Below are positions 60,898 through 64,000 of a DNA stretch of 64,000 nucleotides, piece after piece. The stretch is from Deltaproteobacteria bacterium (lineage in GTDB: Bacteria > Desulfobacterota > Binatia > HRBIN30 > CADEER01): contig JAJCZJ010000088.1 of NCBI GenBank assembly GCA_029262455.1, forward strand, positions 559,649 to 623,648, in the 5' to 3' direction. The translations under genes and the position numbers were made by a program. A model generated the notes under the pieces. The model was not told where the DNA came from. It saw only the letters and a program-made list of their open reading frames with translations, and ran no database searches. Numbering within the stretch: the stretch's first letter is position 1; each line of letters begins with the position of its first letter.

Positions 60898-63543
60898 CTA
60901 GCGCCGTACGTTGATGCGAACCGAGTCGCTTCCGACCAATGAAGGTTCTCCGCCCGGTCCACCGAGGTCGGTGTAGGATAGCTCGACGGCGAAGAAGAGT
61001 GTGCCCTGCTCGTCGTGACTCCCGAGGAAGGCTCGGAACTGTGTATCGCAGCCGGACCGGGTGAGCAGTGGATGGGCGTGGGCATTGTGTCCGATGCGGA
61101 CGTCCCAGATCAGCTGCTCGCATGGAATATCGGAGTCCTGATCGTCAGTTGCTCGCCCGCGCAGTTCAACAAAGGCGTCGAGGTCGACGGTGATCTCGTC
61201 TCGCGGTGACACGATCTCGACCGTAGGGGGCGTATTGCCCACGACAATGTCGATCGCCGACGGAAAGCTGCGGCGCCCGGAGGAACCCGTCACCGTGAGC
61301 GTGGCGGTAAAAAGACCGTTTTCATCGAAGGCGAAGGATGGATTCTCTTCCCGTGAGTCGACGCTGCCGTCGCCGTCGAGATCCCATTCGAAGGAGGTGA
61401 TGTTACCCCCGGGGGCTCGGGAGCCGGCCGAGGAGAAGGCGACGGTTAGAGGAGCGGTTCCGGCGACCGCCGATGCGGAAGTTCGTGCGACCGGCGAAAG
61501 GTCTCCTGATCCCGAGTGCTCGATCCGGGTCAGCTGCGCATCGGGGTTGTTGCCAAAGAAGGCGGTGCCGTACTCCAAGACGTAGAGCGCGCCATCCGGA
61601 CCCGTGGCGAGATCGATCGGCCTTCGGAAAACTTCCCAGGGTAGTAGGCGCTTTGTGGAGAGAACCGCACCAGCTGCATCGATGTCGACGGAGGCTATGA
61701 TATCGCGGGTCCACTCGGTCATCAGCAACTTGCCGTGAAACGACGTGGGCAGCTGGGCGCGGGCGTTGGCAGGTGGATTGTAGAAGGTGCCAGCGATTGC
61801 GGTGCGACCGCTGAAGCCCAGCTCAGCGTCAAACGCGTCGCCAAGTGCGAGCTCCGAAACAGTCGTGTAGTCGTAGGACAGCGCGGCCGCGGTGAAACCT
61901 TCGCAGGAATATGGTTCGCCCACTTCTTCGGTGTCGAAGTCGTATTGGTTGTACGCCAGATTGGGTCCGATGCAGTACGGCCAGCCGTAGTTGCCGGGCG
62001 CGTCTGCGAAGTTGATCTCGTCGTAGCCGCGAGGACCTCGCTCCCCGTCGGTGAGTGCGTCCGGGCCCACTTCGCCCCAAAACAGTCTTCCGGTGCTGGG
62101 ATCGACGGCGATGCGGAAGGGATTGCGGTTTCCCATGGTGTAAATCTCGGGCCGCCCTTCGGAGCCGTCGGCGGGGAACATGTTACCGGCTGGGATGGAG
62201 CCGTCGGGGTTGATGCGCAGGATGCTGCCGCGCAGGTCGAACGGATTTTGCGCGGTGCGCTGGGAATTTTCGCGCTCTCTGCCCGGACGCTCGTCGAGCG
62301 GCGCGAATCCGGTTGCTGGAAATGGGTTGGTGTTGTCGCCGACAGATAAGAACAGTGTCCCGTCGGGTGCGAAGGCCAAAGAACCGCCTTCGTGGCAGCA
62401 CTCCCTCTCGCTGGGCACTTCGAGCACATCGTTGCGTGTCGACGGATCGACCGTGCTGTCGGCACGGACGACGAACGTGGACAGGATGTTGGTCCCCGGA
62501 GGACCAGTGTCTGGTGGATTTGAGATAGGGGAGGAGTGGTAGAGGTAGAGTCTGCCGTTGCGGTCGAAGTCCGGGTCGAGTGTAAGCCCGAGCAGGCCGT
62601 TTTCCGAAGTCGTATCGACGTCGAGGACGAGGGAGTCGATGACTTGGCCGCTCGACGGCATCCACACCCGCAGCTCGCCCGTACGTTCAATGAAGAAAAC
62701 GCGCCCGTCGCCAGCTACGGCGATTTCCATCGGATTGCGAGGGTTACGGGTCAAAACGATGCGGTTGAAGCTGTTGGGCTCTGCCGCCCAACGGATCCCC
62801 TCTAACAGATGCTGCTGAAAAGCTGGGTCCTCCCAGGTTACCGGGCGGTGACCGAGATTGGTGTAGAAGGACCGTCCGCCCTCGAATTCCTTGAACCACG
62901 CGATGGGATGGTCGTCACCCATCGACGGTGTGTTCGGGATGTTCGGAAAAGTGAAGCCGGCTTCGTCGATGGTCAACAGGATGGAGTGGTCGCGCCGGGG
63001 GTTGCGGTCAAAGTTGTAGATTTCGTCTGTAAACAAAAAATTTGCGGGGAGATGCGCTGTCGAGCGATGTTCCTGGTCTTCGGTGGTGACCTCGACCTCG
63101 ACGGGCAAGAGTGGATGCGAGATGAAGTAGGCACCGACGAGTTGGCCATACCATGGCCACTGGTGTTCGGTGTCCGCCGCCGAGTGGGCTCCGACGTATC
63201 CCTTACCGGAGCGAATGAACCGCTGCAGAGCTTCCTGCTGAGCTTCGTCGAGGACGTTGCCGGTAGTGTTGGCAAATACGACGACATCAAAACCTTCGAG
63301 GTCGGCGTCGTTGAACAGGGTGGGGTCTTCGCTCAGCGTGACGACGATTTCTTCGCTTTCGTCGAGCCCGGCGAAGAACTCCACGGCATTCTCGATCGAA
63401 GCATGGCGGAATCCAGCGGTGTGTGAGAATACGAGCGTCTCGATGGGCCCCCGAGGTTGTGAATCCGGCCCACCGTCGTCGTCGCCGCAAGATGCTAGAG
63501 CGAGTACCAAGAGAGCTACGAGTGTGGGGGTGATTCGAGGCAT
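60898..63543 (-). CDS. Lipoprotein fusion: ThuA-like, PQQ sugar-dehydrogenase-like, PKD
   Basis: 881 aa. The lipobox is LALASC (C19). Residues about 34-253 are a ThuA-like class I glutamine-amidotransferase fold (LVFSHTAGFRHASI, VVFANTTGNVLDEAQQEALQRFI, GYVGAHSAADT). Residues about 260-640 form a six-bladed propeller of the soluble glucose/sorbosone dehydrogenase type (NPMEIAVAGDGRVFFIERTG, GLLGLTLDPDF, GNRNPFRIAVDP). Then a PKD domain (TAPLTVAFSSAGSRAPGG...FEWDLDGDGSVDS) and a last beta domain. It is probably a periplasmic or surface sugar-oxidising protein. AGGAG is five bases before the ATG. Confidence 0.88.
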   Translation of the reverse strand: MPRITPTLVALLVLALASCGDDDGGPDSQPRGPIETLVFSHTAGFRHASIENAVEFFAGLDESEEIVVTLSEDPTLFNDADLEGFDVVVFANTTGNVLDEAQQEALQRFIRSGKGYVGAHSAADTEHQWPWYGQLVGAYFISHPLLPVEVEVTTEDQEHRSTAHLPANFLFTDEIYNFDRNPRRDHSILLTIDEAGFTFPNIPNTPSMGDDHPIAWFKEFEGGRSFYTNLGHRPVTWEDPAFQQHLLEGIRWAAEPNSFNRIVLTRNPRNPMEIAVAGDGRVFFIERTGELRVWMPSSGQVIDSLVLDVDTTSENGLLGLTLDPDFDRNGRLYLYHSSPISNPPDTGPPGTNILSTFVVRADSTVDPSTRNDVLEVPSERECCHEGGSLAFAPDGTLFLSVGDNTNPFPATGFAPLDERPGRERENSQRTAQNPFDLRGSILRINPDGSIPAGNMFPADGSEGRPEIYTMGNRNPFRIAVDPSTGRLFWGEVGPDALTDGERGPRGYDEINFADAPGNYGWPYCIGPNLAYNQYDFDTEEVGEPYSCEGFTAAALSYDYTTVSELALGDAFDAELGFSGRTAIAGTFYNPPANARAQLPTSFHGKLLMTEWTRDIIASVDIDAAGAVLSTKRLLPWEVFRRPIDLATGPDGALYVLEYGTAFFGNNPDAQLTRIEHSGSGDLSPVARTSASAVAGTAPLTVAFSSAGSRAPGGNITSFEWDLDGDGSVDSREENPSFAFDENGLFTATLTVTGSSGRRSFPSAIDIVVGNTPPTVEIVSPRDEITVDLDAFVELRGRATDDQDSDIPCEQLIWDVRIGHNAHAHPLLTRSGCDTQFRAFLGSHDEQGTLFFAVELSYTDLGGPGGEPSLVGSDSVRINVRR

Positions 63544-63558
63544 GCCTTCTCCTGAGAG

Positions 63559-64000
63559 CTACGACTCGACCCGAAAGGCGCCGAGGTGTTTTCGGACGAA
63601 CGGGAAAATGCACCAGGGAAGCTTCTTTTCAGTGGTGACTTGCATGAACGCTTCGTAGACAGGGTGCGGGTGTTCGTCGGTCTGCTCGGCCATCGTCCTG
63701 CTGCGATCGAGATCGTGTACGAGCACGAGACCCCCGGGTTTGAGCATCCCGAGTCCGTTGGTGATGTCGGCGTAGGCCCCTTCGAAGGTGTGATCTGCGT
63801 CGACGAGGAAGATGTCCACACTCCCGGCTCGCTGCGCGGATAGCTCGGGAATGATCTTGCGAGCGTCTCCGTTGAGAAGCTCAACGCGACTTCGATCGAT
63901 CCCGGTCGCCAGCAAGTTTCTTTCGGCAATGTCGGGATAGGTCCCCTTGGAGTAGCTGTCGTTGTCGTTGCAAGTCAGGGTGCCACGACCGTTGTCGATG
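63559..64000 (-). CDS. Class I SAM-dependent methyltransferase, 5' part cut by window edge
   Basis: The reverse strand is open from the right edge to 63559 (147 codons). The visible part has YSKGTYPDIAERNLLATGI, then VELLNGDARKIIPEL, VDIFLVDADHTFEGAYADITNGLGMLKPGGLVLVHDLDRS, the acidic strand and post-IV motif of Methyltransf_24-like enzymes. The glycine-rich motif I lies outside the window. It ends 15 bp before the ThuA-PQQ gene and is probably in the same operon. Substrate unknown. Confidence 0.85.
   Translation of the reverse strand, partial: IDNGRGTLTCNDNDSYSKGTYPDIAERNLLATGIDRSRVELLNGDARKIIPELSAQRAGSVDIFLVDADHTFEGAYADITNGLGMLKPGGLVLVHDLDRSRTMAEQTDEHPHPVYEAFMQVTTEKKLPWCIFPFVRKHLGAFRVES

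Overview
This is one 64 kb piece of a high-GC bacterial chromosome. No rRNA, tRNA, CRISPR array, phage module or transposase gene could be recognised. The gene mix points to an uncultured soil- or water-type lineage near the old 'Deltaproteobacteria', and Candidatus Binatota/Binatia (Desulfobacterota_B) is my best guess. The reasons are CoA and lipid catabolism genes (CaiB/BaiF, thiolase, acyl-CoA dehydrogenase, WS/DGAT, cytochrome P450, LLM-type F420/flavin oxidoreductase), secreted proteins with Thr/Pro-rich linkers and dockerin-like or Cys-rich tails, a DUF4215-type Cys repeat, and C-terminal Gly/Cys-TM-Arg sorting tails. This placement is an inference from gene content, not a tree.

Layout. 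1-7 kb: partial GT2 glycosyltransferase, dihydroxy-acid dehydratase (ilvD), class III aminotransferase with a secreted ERp18/AGR2-like thioredoxin, and a GAF-PAS histidine kinase. 7-15 kb: PMT-like membrane glycosyltransferase, MFS transporter with a histidine phosphatase, an HD-domain/acyl-CoA thioesterase/GST operon, and a P450. 15-25 kb: LLM oxidoreductase, RraB-like protein, SDR, blue-copper lipoprotein with a DUF1330 gene, a four-module repeat protein ending in a peptidoglycan-binding domain, heme A synthase, two VOC proteins, and an alginate-export-type outer membrane protein. 25-30 kb: RTX-type lipoprotein divergent from a DUF4394/ECF sigma/RskA anti-sigma/SRPBCC operon, then WS/DGAT.

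30-36 kb: CaiB/BaiF CoA-transferase divergent from thiolase-MarR-SDR-acyl-CoA dehydrogenase, which reads as an inducible beta-oxidation-like module without its enoyl-CoA hydratase in this window. 36-42 kb: a tight three-gene operon of CocE/NonD lipoprotein hydrolase, amidase and an octaheme c-type cytochrome fused to HEAT/TPR repeats. 42-56 kb: an accessory, surface-directed region with three secreted proteins that share a recurrent C-terminal domain, a dockerin-like protein, a trypsin-like protease, a duplicated beta-helix protein, and two small toxin-antitoxin-type loci (nucleotidyltransferase pair and VapBC). 56-64 kb: Cys-rich anchored protein, DUF2723 membrane protein, and an operon of methyltransferase, ThuA-PQQ-dehydrogenase-PKD lipoprotein, a small ORF and two tandem Gfo/Idh/MocA oxidoreductases.

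Three families of small dispersed intergenic repeats are visible. One is a ~180-205 bp structured element present twice in opposite orientation (30282-30459 and 41873-42079). Both window ends cut through genes.
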